Below are positions 1 to 10,918 of a stretch of DNA of 64,000 bases, piece by piece; the first letter of the stretch is position 1; every line of letters begins with the position of its first letter. Under the pieces are notes generated by a model, which searched no databases, was not told the DNA's origin, and saw only the letters and a list, made by a program, of their open reading frames with translations. Source of the stretch: Mucilaginibacter sabulilitoris (GTDB lineage Bacteria > Bacteroidota > Bacteroidia > Sphingobacteriales > Sphingobacteriaceae); NCBI RefSeq assembly GCF_034262375.1, contig NZ_CP139558.1:1798001-1862000 (forward strand). Reading direction: 5' to 3'. Position numbers and translations under genes: made by a program.

Positions 1-731
1 GCAAGGCATTCTGCTTTCTTCTCGTCGCTTAAAGCTGGGTTTGATGATGAGTAAGGTAAGCTCATACCCAATGCCTCAATAGCTGCGGCCATTGTGTTGG
101 CAGTATAAATACCGCCGCAAGCACCGGCGCTCGGACAGGCGTTTTTGATTACGCCCATAAAATCAACATCGTCTATTTGTCCGGCTATCTTTTTACCTAA
201 AGCCTCGAAAGCAGATACAATATTCAGATCCTCACCTTTCCAGTGACCTGGTTTAATAGTGCCACCATATACCATGATAGACGGGCGGTTTAACCGGCCC
301 ATAGCCATGATAGAACCCGGCATATTTTTATCGCAGCCCGGCAGGGTAATTAAACCATCATAGTACTGTGCGCCTGTAACCGCTTCAATTGAGTCGGCAA
401 TAATATCGCGGCTCATTAATGAGTAGCGCATACCTTCGGTACCATTGCTCATGCCATCGCTTACACCAATAGTATGGAATATAAGGCCCACCAGATCCTC
501 ATCCCAGATACCCTGCTTAACCAGCTTAGCCAGATCGTTCAAGTGCATGTTGCAGGTATTACCATCGTAACCCATGCTTGCTACACCCACCTGTGCTTTT
601 TTCATGTCATCGTCGGTTAAGCCAATGCCATAAAGCATAGCCTGTGCTGCAGGCTGGGTAGGATCTTGCGTAAAGGTTTTGCTATACTTGTTCAATTCTA
701 TAGCCGCTGTGGTATCTGATGATGAACTCAT
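1..731 (-). CDS. ilvD: Dihydroxy-acid dehydratase, N-terminal part (runs off the left edge)
   Basis: Converts 2,3-dihydroxy acids to 2-oxo acids in valine, leucine and isoleucine synthesis. Read leftward from an ATG at 731, the frame is open to the window edge, giving about 243 residues of a protein normally near 560. Visible family motifs are the [11 protein letters not shown] segment, PGCDKNMPG and [20 protein letters not shown], which carry the three cysteines expected to hold the Fe-S cluster. The N-terminus ([18 protein letters not shown]) is ordinary for the family. No other branched-chain gene is in view; the rest of the operon would lie to the left. Identity is secure; only the 3' part is missing. 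Confidence 0.96.
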   Translation of the reverse strand, partial: MSSSSDTTAAIELNKYSKTFTQDPTQPAAQAMLYGIGLTDDDMKKAQVGVASMGYDGNTCNMHLNDLAKLVKQGIWDEDLVGLIFHTIGVSDGMSNGTEGMRYSLMSRDIIADSIEAVTGAQYYDGLITLPGCDKNMPGSIMAMGRLNRPSIMVYGGTIKPGHWKGEDLNIVSAFEALGKKIAGQIDDVDFMGVIKNACPSAGACGGIYTANTMAAAIEALGMSLPYSSSNPALSDEKKAECL

Positions 732-1295
732 TTTGTTTTATATGATAGACTTATTTGTAAATAATTTTGCTTGTTGTCCTGGTTTATTCTAACTGTGCAA
801 ATCAGTATTTGTAAGGTAGATATAGCGACAAAGAATAACAATAGGGGCGTATAAATTTTTCAAAAAAGTATTTTATTCTTAAAAATTACATAAAAATAAT
901 TTTTAATTCTGTTTAAATTATAAATTTAAGAATAATATATTTTATAAAATAGACCAAAGTTCAAAACGGTATTCGGTACATATTTTATGCATGCATAGTA
1001 AGTTGCTGATTTTCTTCCTGAAACGGCCACTGCTGCAATAAAACTTTTAAAAAATCGGCCTGCCGTGCCTGTAATTTCCACTTAAAAAATGTCGCTTTGC
1101 TTTATATTATTTGCCTTGAAATTTATCTTCTGTTAATTTAAATAACTTTTAGGTGTGAGTCATTAAAAAACGAGTTCACTTTGTTCACTGGCTGCCGATC
1201 TTGTTCTTTGCATGAACATCCAAGGAAAAAAAGATCAAAAAAAAACGTCCGGGGATTTATACCCGGACGTTTTTATGAGATATTGGGGTATAAGG
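732..1295. other. Gene-poor AT-rich spacer between ilvD and atpC
   Basis: This 564-bp stretch separates the ilvD start from the atpC end. The part from 840 to 970 is very AT-rich and should contain the ilvD promoter, but I could not place a good TAnnTTTG element. A short reading frame at 1212-1427 runs through the atpC terminator and the 3' end of atpC and is not a gene. Apart from the terminator at 1241-1274 I see nothing else. Confidence 0.6.
1241..1274 (-). terminator. Rho-independent terminator of atpDC
   Basis: AAAAACGTCCGGG (1241-1253) pairs with CCCGGACGTTTTT (1262-1274) around an 8-nt loop. Read leftward, the stem is followed by a run of U from the A-rich stretch at 1233-1245. It lies 22 bp beyond the atpC stop codon. 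Confidence 0.9.
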
Positions 1296-1550
1296 TTATT
1301 TGTGCTGAATACCTTCAGCCAGAATAATCACCTTATTGTTCAATACTTCAACAACACCGCCTTTAATATAAAAAACTTCCTCTTTAGCGGCACTGCCACC
1401 ACGTACAGTAAGCTTACCGTCCTGTAAAGTAGAGATGATAGGCGCGTGGTTATTTAATATTTCAAATAATCCCAAAGCACCCGGAACGGTTACCGATGCG
1501 GCCTCGCCTTCGTATACTTTTTTATCGGGTGTAAGAATTTCTAAAGTCAT
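1296..1550 (-). CDS. atpC: F1 ATP synthase epsilon subunit, short form
   Basis: Epsilon subunit of the F1 central stalk. The 84 residues cover only the N-terminal beta-sandwich domain (LEILTPDKKVYEGEA, then LGLFEILNNHAPIISTL). The C-terminal helical hairpin, which in 130-140 residue epsilon subunits inhibits ATP hydrolysis, is absent. The frame closes cleanly before a strong terminator, so this looks like the natural short form and not a truncation. It follows atpD by about 80 bp, a gap that holds small inverted repeats, and is probably co-transcribed with it. Confidence 0.93.
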   Translation of the reverse strand: MTLEILTPDKKVYEGEAASVTVPGALGLFEILNNHAPIISTLQDGKLTVRGGSAAKEEVFYIKGGVVEVLNNKVIILAEGIQHK

Positions 1551-1572
1551 TTTTGTTTAGATTCACGAGTTA

Positions 1573-1632
1573 AGAATCAAGATCTAAGATTAACTCCTTT
1601 GTCTTGATTCTTGTCTCTTATGTCTTGATTCT
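1573..1632. repeat. Intergenic palindromic repeat, AGAATCAAGA/TCTTGATTCT family
   Basis: AGAATCAAGA lies at 1573-1582 and its exact reverse complement at 1602-1611 and again at 1623-1632, filling the atpD-atpC spacer. The same 10-mer and its complement recur at 49074-49083 and 49221-49230 downstream of ftsZ, so this is a dispersed family and not a chance hairpin. Confidence 0.7.
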
Positions 1633-1633
1633 A

Positions 1634-3172
<1,539 letters not shown>

Positions 3173-3218
3173 TTAATAACATCTTACGTATAAATACTAA
3201 GATGCTATTTCAGAGGCG

Positions 3219-3226
3219 CAAAGATA
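3219..3226 (-). promoter_or_regulatory. Candidate -7 element of the atpDC promoter
   Basis: On the minus strand this reads TATCTTTG, a perfect match to the Bacteroidota -7 consensus TAnnTTTG. It lies about 80 bp ahead of the atpD start. No clear TTTG -33 element sits 19-21 bp upstream, so the call rests on the -7 box and its position. Confidence 0.55.
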
Positions 3227-3302
3227 AAATTTCTGTTTAAATATTTAAACACTAAGGGCAACATTTTTGCATGATATTTTCTACACGTGTATTTTGCACA
3301 GT

Positions 3303-4289
3303 CTATTGCTCAAAACTGAGTATGATTTTGCCAATATGGGCGCTGCTTTCCATCAGTTCATGTGCTTTGCCGGCCTCGGCTGCCGGAAAAGTTGCGTGTA
3401 TTATTGGTTTTATTGCTCCTGATGCCAGTAGTGGCCAAATGCTTTTTTGCAGCTTTTGAGCAATATTGCTTTTAAACGCGGTATCCCTGCCCCGCAAAGT
3501 CGAGCCGGTAATGGTCAGTCTTCTCATCATTAGCTGCGACAGATCAATCAGTGCATCCTTGCCATTCATGGCGTTGATCATCACCAGCCGGCCCTCAACC
3601 GCCAGTGATTTTATATTGCCGGGAGTGTAATCGCCGCCTATCATATCCAGTATCGCATCAACGCCATTGCCGCCGGTTAGCTGTTCAATTACCTGGGCAA
3701 AGTTTTCTTTTTTGTAGTTGATGGCTTTAACTGCTCCTAATTGCTCGCAAAAGTTGCATTTTTCATCAGAGCCTGCCGTTACATATACTTTATGGCCCAA
3801 AGCTTTGGCCATTTGTATGGCCGCTACCCCAATACCACTGGAGCCGCCGTGAACCAGCAGGGTTTCATTACCCTTTAAATTGCCACGGTCAAACACATTG
3901 CTCCAAACAGTAAAAAAGGTTTCAGGTAATGATGCAGCTTCTATAAATGACAATCCATCAGGAACCGCCAGGCACTGCCCTTCAGGAGCGCTGCAGTATT
4001 CGGCATAGCCGCCACCTGCCACGAGGGCGCAAACTTCGTCGCCAACCTTCCAGCGGGTAACATCTGCTCCCGTTTCAGCTATGACACCTGCTATTTCCAG
4101 CCCCGGAATATCCTGAACAACACCAGCGGGTGGCGGATATTTACCCTCGCGCTGTTTTACATCGGGTCGGTTTACACCAGCCGCCATAACTTTAACCAAC
4201 ACTTCGTTGGCTGCATACGCAGGTTTTGGCCTTTCGGCTAACTGCAAAACTGACGGTTCGCCAGGGCGGGTTATAACTACTGCTTTCAT
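3303..4289 (-). CDS. NAD(P)H quinone oxidoreductase, medium-chain dehydrogenase family
   Basis: Zinc-independent medium-chain reductase of the quinone oxidoreductase (Qor/TP53I3) type, probably reducing quinones or other electrophiles with NADPH. The 328 residues show the N-terminal GroES-like fold (GVNRPDVKQREGKYPPP, then IPGLEIAGVI) and a Rossmann domain with HGGSSGIGVAAIQMAKALG. No structural-zinc cysteine cluster is visible, which fits the quinone reductase branch. It lies between atpD and the beta-helix gene on the same strand, with no functional link evident. The exact substrate cannot be told from sequence. Confidence 0.88.
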   Translation of the reverse strand: MKAVVITRPGEPSVLQLAERPKPAYAANEVLVKVMAAGVNRPDVKQREGKYPPPAGVVQDIPGLEIAGVIAETGADVTRWKVGDEVCALVAGGGYAEYCSAPEGQCLAVPDGLSFIEAASLPETFFTVWSNVFDRGNLKGNETLLVHGGSSGIGVAAIQMAKALGHKVYVTAGSDEKCNFCEQLGAVKAINYKKENFAQVIEQLTGGNGVDAILDMIGGDYTPGNIKSLAVEGRLVMINAMNGKDALIDLSQLMMRRLTITGSTLRGRDTAFKSNIAQKLQKSIWPLLASGAIKPIIHATFPAAEAGKAHELMESSAHIGKIILSFEQ

Positions 4290-4347
4290 GAAACTAATTT
4301 ATAGCAATTATAACCGCTTTGCGAACTTATATGTTTGCTCAAGAAGT

Positions 4348-7224
4348 TTATACCGCAGAAATAACAGATGCCCCGGCATTGTTTACCGTTATTCTCCATC
4401 GATGGCCGTCCGGAGACATTAAGATCAAGCCCTTACTGGGGTCAGTTATTTCAATGTCTTTATTGTCGGTTCGCTGCATGTAAATTTCATTAATGATGGA
4501 GTTCGTGGCATTCGCGGTTTTTGAGTAATTCAATACTGCTGGATCTTTGGTAAACACACCTTTGTTAACGGTAATGTTTTTATCTATAAGCAACATCGAA
4601 TTTGTATTGGGATTATCACCAATCAGCCAAATTCCATCTATATAAATCTGTATTTCAGTGGTACTTAGAGTTCCATCAATATATTTTATAGCACTGTTGC
4701 CATAATCAATAGGAAGTAATGTTTCCCAAAAATTGTTTTTTTTTACATTAACGCCATTTATTGTAATGTTTTCAATCCGTACCTCTTTTGGAAGCTTCAT
4801 CGCTATTGCTTCTGCGGCACAGTTAATAATTCTTATGTTATTAAGCTTAATATTTTTGAGGAGATTATCGGCTCCTTTTCTGTAAATTCCAATTCCATAT
4901 CCGTAGCAATTGCTGATGGTAATATTATCAAGGCTAACATTATCAGTGTTTGCTAAAACTATAGCACACTCTCTGAACAAACGATCATCGTCCAGTGCTG
5001 TAGGGACTTTAAAAGCTTTAAAAGGGGCAAGATTTGAAGGTGGATTTGTGTTAATGTCAACAAGTTTGTATGATGCTGATTGACTATCATAAGAAAAATC
5101 ATCAATTGTGTACTGGGAATAGATTGTATCAAATTCAGCGTTAATTACATTAACAGCTGATCCATCGATGTGGATTCCTCTGCAGATGCATTCTATTGAC
5201 TTAATATTAGAGAATATAGTTTTATGCTGTATACTCATATAAGTTGAACTTTCACAGCCAAATCCCCCACCTTTTCCGAACTGTGAACTTTGGCGGAAAT
5301 TTCCGCAATAATAAGCTTTGCAATTATCTATGAATACATCTGATCCCAGGAATTCGCCAAATCCAAAATCGGCACAGTAATAGGCATCACAATTAGTTAC
5401 CCTGATTGAATTTCTCCAACCTGCAGATTTGGAATAGTCATTATAACGAAAAACGTCCCATTCGCCCGTTGGACCAAAATGCTCCCAATTTTGATATAGA
5501 TTACCGCCAATATTAACACCGTTTTGAGTAGCCGCATTCCAAAATTGACAGTTATCAACCCAAATATCCCTAACAGATGCAAGTACTAATCCATGATCAA
5601 GTGAGTTAACAAAATTAACACCTGATATTTTTGCTCCGTTAACAAAAGACATTCTTACACAACTACCCCCATAATTATTGACATCTTTAACTACCCCGCC
5701 ACCTGATTCCCAATGTGCGTAGTGAATCATGTTCTTATCCATATTTGAATCAAAAGTAGTATTGTGCCCAATAATTTCTATTTTTCCAAATGGTTCTAAC
5801 TGGTTTAATGTTTCATTAATGAAATTAAAAACACCAATCCCTTGTTGGTTGTGATTCTCAGGTGTGGTTTTATTACCACCAGCATCCAATACGTAACCTG
5901 TCATGTTGGTTTTAACAGAATAGACATCAGTGAAAAAATCCAATGACAAATTACCACTTTGAACCATTACAATATTGCTTAATGCACATGATTTACCGGT
6001 TTCGGATGTGAAAACAACATGAAAAATTCTTCTGTTTCCGGCAGTATTATAAGTTTTACTGAGAACATTAAAAAGGGTTTCAAAAGCTGGATAATCATCC
6101 GTGTAAGTTGTTGAGGGATTCCTACCCTGTTTTGTAAAAGTATCAATTGTAACGCCTGTAACGCCAGTATCAACAGTTAATTCTTCTATTGTTCTGTTAC
6201 CTGTTGTCCGGAGAATTATATATGGATATAAAGGATCAGAACCGCCTGTGCCCTGACCAATATATTGTATGTTAAAGAAAAAATTGAGCTTGGGGTGTCT
6301 CCATAAAGCCATCCTTACTTTTCTCATAACGGTGTCATTGGTCTCATCTGCAATTACAGGAACTGTAATTATCATTTTACGCTGTTCATCCGTTAGATCC
6401 GCATAATGATAATTATCATAAGTGTCCCCCTCGGTACGTGGTCTGTTCGCGATGTAGGGTACTTCCCCAAAATCAAACATAATGTTGCCCGAAGTTGTGC
6501 AGTTTGATGGAAATCTGATTTGTATTTCTGATTTAATTCCTGCGTCATAATCAAATTTGGCACCAAACCATTGCGGATAAATTTTTTCATTGACCGGCTC
6601 AAAAGTGAAGCGGTTGGAAGTTGAATTTAAAGGAATGGGAACAAATACTTGCTGATATTCACCAATATCAAATCTGCATTTATACCTGTTATTGGGGCTG
6701 TCAGCTTTAATATATGTTCCGGGTCCTATCTTGAAAGTAACATTGGGTATGAACCAATCATAAATAGTGCCTCCAATATTGTGCGCGAAAGGTAAGAATA
6801 AAACTTGCTGCCCAAGATTTGGATTTAGCTCTATGATGACTTCAGCATCTTCAAAAGCGGTGTGAACGACATTAAATAACGCAGAAAAAGCATTGTTTTT
6901 TCTTGTTGCGCTACCCGCATCAAAGTCATACATGTCAAAATTGAAATATAACTTTTGTAAGGAAACCGATAGTTTGGCAAATAAGTTTGTTCCCTGTAAT
7001 CTTATTATATAACCATCATCTGCATACAATGTCCCGGGTGTTTCTACCTGAAAGTTTGTTTCGTAATCGGAAACGGTAACTGTACGGTAAACTATGTCGG
7101 CGAAGTTTCCGGTAATGACGTCGTAGTGATAAAACCTTTGATTTTTCTCGAGGGTAATTTTGTCTCCAGGTATTAAACCAGTAGCCACTTTCAAGGCCGA
7201 AAGTGTATCAAATTTGTAATCCAT
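4348..7224 (-). CDS. Large right-handed beta-helix, tailspike-like protein
   Basis: A 958-residue protein without a signal peptide or membrane segment. The N-terminus (FDTLSALKVATGLIPGDKITL) resembles the short capping segment found at the front of phage tailspikes and pectate-lyase-like proteins. The middle holds many short strand repeats with stacked Asn/Gly turns (for example GGSCVRMSFVNGAKISGVNF and VFIDNCKAYYCGNF), the pattern of a parallel beta-helix. The C-terminus (LMSPDGHRWRITVNNAGA) resembles phage tail or tailspike ends. The gene is visibly more AT-rich than the neighbouring qor gene, which suggests acquisition. No phage genes flank it. Catalytic residues cannot be assigned; a polysaccharide lyase or hydrolase, or an adhesin, is possible. 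Confidence 0.7.
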   Translation of the reverse strand: MDYKFDTLSALKVATGLIPGDKITLEKNQRFYHYDVITGNFADIVYRTVTVSDYETNFQVETPGTLYADDGYIIRLQGTNLFAKLSVSLQKLYFNFDMYDFDAGSATRKNNAFSALFNVVHTAFEDAEVIIELNPNLGQQVLFLPFAHNIGGTIYDWFIPNVTFKIGPGTYIKADSPNNRYKCRFDIGEYQQVFVPIPLNSTSNRFTFEPVNEKIYPQWFGAKFDYDAGIKSEIQIRFPSNCTTSGNIMFDFGEVPYIANRPRTEGDTYDNYHYADLTDEQRKMIITVPVIADETNDTVMRKVRMALWRHPKLNFFFNIQYIGQGTGGSDPLYPYIILRTTGNRTIEELTVDTGVTGVTIDTFTKQGRNPSTTYTDDYPAFETLFNVLSKTYNTAGNRRIFHVVFTSETGKSCALSNIVMVQSGNLSLDFFTDVYSVKTNMTGYVLDAGGNKTTPENHNQQGIGVFNFINETLNQLEPFGKIEIIGHNTTFDSNMDKNMIHYAHWESGGGVVKDVNNYGGSCVRMSFVNGAKISGVNFVNSLDHGLVLASVRDIWVDNCQFWNAATQNGVNIGGNLYQNWEHFGPTGEWDVFRYNDYSKSAGWRNSIRVTNCDAYYCADFGFGEFLGSDVFIDNCKAYYCGNFRQSSQFGKGGGFGCESSTYMSIQHKTIFSNIKSIECICRGIHIDGSAVNVINAEFDTIYSQYTIDDFSYDSQSASYKLVDINTNPPSNLAPFKAFKVPTALDDDRLFRECAIVLANTDNVSLDNITISNCYGYGIGIYRKGADNLLKNIKLNNIRIINCAAEAIAMKLPKEVRIENITINGVNVKKNNFWETLLPIDYGNSAIKYIDGTLSTTEIQIYIDGIWLIGDNPNTNSMLLIDKNITVNKGVFTKDPAVLNYSKTANATNSIINEIYMQRTDNKDIEITDPSKGLILMSPDGHRWRITVNNAGASVISAV

Positions 7225-7418
7225 AGGTATTGGCTTTAAATTAAGATAAGTAATAAGTTAAATTTTATTCATTAAGACTAATAGGCTGACTTGTTAATTT
7301 TTAGTACCGACGAATTAAAATGCCGATAAATAAAGGTCCAAAAGACCTAAAATAGGTATTAGATGACACAGTAAAATTATCAATATCCTCCACGCGGTCA
7401 ATCGGTGTTTTAACGGTA

Positions 7419-9836
7419 TTACTCGCTCCTTAAACTATCCACCGGGTTACTCAGGGCAGCTTTTATTGATTGAGAACTTATGGTGATAAAGGCGATGATA
7501 ATTGCACCAAGCCCGGCTACTGCTATAACCCACCACTGTATAGCCTCACGATATGCAAAACCCTGCAGCCATTTGTGCATAGCGTACCATGCCAGCGGCG
7601 AGGCTATAATGAAGGCAATACCCACCAGCCTGATAAAATCTGCCGAGAGCATACGCATGATGTTTGATACACTGGCCCCAAGTACCTTGCGGATGCCTAT
7701 TTCTTTATTGCGTTGCTCTGCGGCGTAAGCAGCCAGGCTGAACAGGCCCAGGCAGGCAATAAATACGGCAAGTGTGGTGAAAATTAAAAATAGAGAACCA
7801 GTACGTTGTTCGGTACGATATGCGGAGTTAAAATCGTCATCCATGAATGAATACTCAAAATGCTGATTAGGCGATAGGGTGTTCCATTTATTTTGAATTT
7901 GGGCAATGTATGGCTTCAAATTGTTATCATTAAACCTTACACTAAGCGCGTTATTATTATTTTCGAGCAGTATTACTACCGGGGTAATGTTATCCCGCAG
8001 CGAGCTGAAATTAAAATCTTTTACTACGCCTATTATATGATATTGCTTAACACTGTTATTAGGGCCACCATCAGGGATATAGTATAACGTTTTGTTCAAC
8101 GGATCTTTAGTAAAACCGAGCATTCGGGCGGCGGTTTCGTTAATGATCATTCCTAATGAATCTGTTGGCATCTGGCTGCTAAAATTGCGGCCTTTGGAAA
8201 GAGCCATACCCATAGTTTGCAGATAATCTTCATCAACCGGCCATATTTCTGTGAATAAAGCGTTCCGGGAGTTGGGCACTTTATTGGTAAAAACTGAGTT
8301 GGGCTGTCTGAGCCTTCCGGTAGGTATAAAGCCACTCAACGAGGCATTCGCAACTCCGCTGATCCCCTTAACTTGTTGTTTAAATAGCCGGGCATTACTT
8401 AGCCCAATGGTGTTTTTTACCACCAATACGTGGTTTCTGTCAAATCCAAGGTCTTTATTGCGGATGTAGTTTAGCTGATTATAAATCACCAGAGTACCGA
8501 TCACTAAAAATATTGATATGGAAAACTGCATCACTACTAAAAAATTGCGAAAGCCCCCGCCTTTAAAACCGGTGGAGAGCCGCCCTTTTAATACCTTGAT
8601 AGGTTCAAAACCAGAAAGATAAAATGCCGGGTATGAGCCTGCTACTACGCCTACTATTAACATGATGAGCAAAAGTGCAGGCAAAAGCCAGCTAAGTGTT
8701 TGTGCCGATATATTCAATTCTTTGCCAGATACCTGATTAAATAGCGGCAACAGCAACCAGGCAGCAACTAACGCTATCATCGTGGCAAAAAATGTAGTCA
8801 GTAAAGATTCAGCAAGAAACTGCAGTATCAGGTTTTTTCGTGATGAGCCTAATACTTTACGCACCCCCACCTCACGAGCCCTGTTTGCCGAACGTGCGGT
8901 AGATAGGTTCATGAAGTTGATGCAGGCTATCAGCAATATGAATAAAGCTATGGCCGAAAAAGTGTAAATATACTCCATGCTGCTGTTGGGCTCAAACTCA
9001 TACTGGCGATTGGAAGTAAGGTGAATGCTGGTTAGCGGGGTTAAAGTAAGACTGATGGCGTTACCGCTTTTCTCAAAGTTTTTCCAGCTAAAGCCAGGTT
9101 GCTGTGCAAAATATTTGCGAAACAGGTTATTGACCTTTTTTTCAAACAGGTTGCCATTTGCCCCTGGTTTAAGTAAAGCATAGGTAGTAAAGCTAAAGCC
9201 GTTCCAGTTGTTGCCTTTGCTTGATTCAAGCGAAGGCATAGACATAAAGAAGTCAAAATTAAAGTGCGATTGCGAAGGGATATTGCGCAGCACCCCGGTT
9301 ATTTTATAATTAACGTTGCTGTTTACCAGTGTAATGTAACGGCCTACTACCTGAATACTATTAAAATATTTTTTGGCAGCATTTTCGGTCAATACAATGG
9401 TGTTTGGTTCTTTTAGTGCTGTTTTGGGGTCGCCATCTATCATGGGCAGGGTAAAAACATCAAATATTCCGGCATCGCCATAAACCACCTTATTTTCGTT
9501 AACATATTCATTGCCCTTTTTAAAGCGGATTTCTGTCGCAGCAATCATTCTTACCGATCTTTCAACCTCAGGAAATTCGGCTTTGAGCGCTGCCGACAGG
9601 GGAGGAGGAGTTACTGCATAGGAGCTGCTATTGCCACCAAATTTAATATCGGCGTTCACCCGATAAATGCGATCAGCTTTTTGATTGAACCGGTCATAAC
9701 TCAGCTCATCGACTACATAAAAAACAATAAGCAGGCAGGTAGCCAGTCCCGCGGCCAGCCCTAAAATATTAATAACCGTAACTCCTTTATTTTTCAAAAG
9801 GTTTTTAAACGCAATTTTGATAAAGTTTTTTAGCAT
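7419..9836 (-). CDS. MacB/FtsX-type ABC transporter permease, orphan
   Basis: An 805-residue integral membrane protein with the double MacB-PCD plus FtsX layout common in Bacteroidota. It opens with an N-terminal TM (VINILGLAAGLATCLLIVFYV) and the ELSYDRFNQKADRIYRV motif, followed by a periplasmic core. The first FtsX block is near residues 280-400 (ACINFMNLSTARSANRAREVGVRKVLG). A second core follows, then a second FtsX block near 680-800 (RNKEIGIRKVLGASVSNIMRML). No ATPase gene is adjacent, so a partner elsewhere is needed. It is related to the permease half of the fusion at 27210-30917. The substrate is unknown; drug or lipid export and mechanotransmission are family roles. Confidence 0.9.
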   Translation of the reverse strand: MLKNFIKIAFKNLLKNKGVTVINILGLAAGLATCLLIVFYVVDELSYDRFNQKADRIYRVNADIKFGGNSSSYAVTPPPLSAALKAEFPEVERSVRMIAATEIRFKKGNEYVNENKVVYGDAGIFDVFTLPMIDGDPKTALKEPNTIVLTENAAKKYFNSIQVVGRYITLVNSNVNYKITGVLRNIPSQSHFNFDFFMSMPSLESSKGNNWNGFSFTTYALLKPGANGNLFEKKVNNLFRKYFAQQPGFSWKNFEKSGNAISLTLTPLTSIHLTSNRQYEFEPNSSMEYIYTFSAIALFILLIACINFMNLSTARSANRAREVGVRKVLGSSRKNLILQFLAESLLTTFFATMIALVAAWLLLPLFNQVSGKELNISAQTLSWLLPALLLIMLIVGVVAGSYPAFYLSGFEPIKVLKGRLSTGFKGGGFRNFLVVMQFSISIFLVIGTLVIYNQLNYIRNKDLGFDRNHVLVVKNTIGLSNARLFKQQVKGISGVANASLSGFIPTGRLRQPNSVFTNKVPNSRNALFTEIWPVDEDYLQTMGMALSKGRNFSSQMPTDSLGMIINETAARMLGFTKDPLNKTLYYIPDGGPNNSVKQYHIIGVVKDFNFSSLRDNITPVVILLENNNNALSVRFNDNNLKPYIAQIQNKWNTLSPNQHFEYSFMDDDFNSAYRTEQRTGSLFLIFTTLAVFIACLGLFSLAAYAAEQRNKEIGIRKVLGASVSNIMRMLSADFIRLVGIAFIIASPLAWYAMHKWLQGFAYREAIQWWVIAVAGLGAIIIAFITISSQSIKAALSNPVDSLRSE

Positions 9837-10100
9837 GGCTGAAAAGGTTATTTTAACGGATTGGAATTACTGATGTATCTGACATAAGCTGTTGATAAAC
9901 AGTTTACAACTAAATTAAATAATGCATCATTATTAATTTGTTAAATAAAGTTAAACCGTATCAGGACTATAATCATCATCTTAATGCAAACTGATTTTAG
10001 CAGATGATCAAGACAACACATCAGGCATATCAAATATAACTAAATTTTTAGTTATAAAATATAAATTAAAATATAGCTCCTGGAATTTATGATGAGCAAA

Positions 10101-10829
10101 TTAACCGGGTTGCTTCACTATGCTTATAGTATGGCCAAACATCAGCATATCGCCCTGCCAGCCTTGGTGACCGGGGATAAGATATCTGATATTTTTAAAG
10201 CGGTTTTTAACCCGGGTTATTGATCCAGGCCATTCGGGAATGTTGGCATCGGCTGTGTAGCCGATGCTATTGGTTTCCATGCTTTTGATAAGGCAACCGC
10301 CAAACAGTACCTTACTTTGTGGCAGCCATACCACTATATTATCTTTAGTATGGCCCCCGCCCGGAAAAAAGGTTTGTACTGCTACGCCGCCGCCAACGTT
10401 AAAAACGGTGTCTTTACTAAAGGTAAATTCGGCTTGCTTGTTGCCATGTCGTTTAGCCAGTTGATTTGTTAACACAGTTGCATAGGTTTTCACGCCATTC
10501 TTTTTCAGCAAATCAAGACCAGCGGTGCGGTCACTGTGAAAATGGGTTGATATACAAAGTTTAATCTTTTGCTTGTAACGCCGTTGTAATGTGTCTACAA
10601 GCTGTTGTGTTTGGGCTTCGTCCCAGGGCGTATCAATAAGTATGATGCCGTTGGCAGTTACAATGTATAATCCGTTGGCCGGGAAAGGTGTTTTGTCATC
10701 GGGCAAACCATACGAAACATACACGTATACATTACCTGTTAAGTGGGTAGTGCTAATCTTAAAAGGTCGGGTTTGGGCTTTACCAAAAGTGGCGCACAGA
10801 ACCAGCATGGCAGACAATATGAATTTCAT
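10101..10829 (-). CDS. Subclass B1 metallo-beta-lactamase
   Basis: Zinc-dependent beta-lactam hydrolase, exported by a Sec signal peptide (MKFILSAMLVLCATFGKAQ, cleavage near residue 19). The 242 residues fit the B1 size. All six zinc ligands of subclass B1 are in place: H96, H98 and D100 in STHFHSDRTAG, H160 in GGGHTKDNIVVW, C179 in GGCLIKS, and H221 in IPGHQGW. K182 is the usual substrate-carboxylate lysine. The gene stands alone next to ordinary chromosomal genes with no integron or insertion sequence, so it is probably an intrinsic enzyme like those of other Bacteroidota. The substrate range cannot be inferred. Confidence 0.93.
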   Translation of the reverse strand: MKFILSAMLVLCATFGKAQTRPFKISTTHLTGNVYVYVSYGLPDDKTPFPANGLYIVTANGIILIDTPWDEAQTQQLVDTLQRRYKQKIKLCISTHFHSDRTAGLDLLKKNGVKTYATVLTNQLAKRHGNKQAEFTFSKDTVFNVGGGVAVQTFFPGGGHTKDNIVVWLPQSKVLFGGCLIKSMETNSIGYTADANIPEWPGSITRVKNRFKNIRYLIPGHQGWQGDMLMFGHTISIVKQPG

Positions 10830-10918
10830 AAGTTGAAAATATAGTAAACGAATTAATTACCCTGCAATTACTATGAATGCCTAGTATTTTATTTTTATTT
10901 GCAGAAAACAAGAAAGCT

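Noticed and set aside
1212..1427. Possible 71-residue protein at the atpC end
   Set aside because: It runs straight through the atpC terminator and is antisense to atpC.
4348..7224. Prophage
   Set aside because: Only the tailspike-like gene is present; no capsid, terminase, integrase or attachment-site duplication was found around it.
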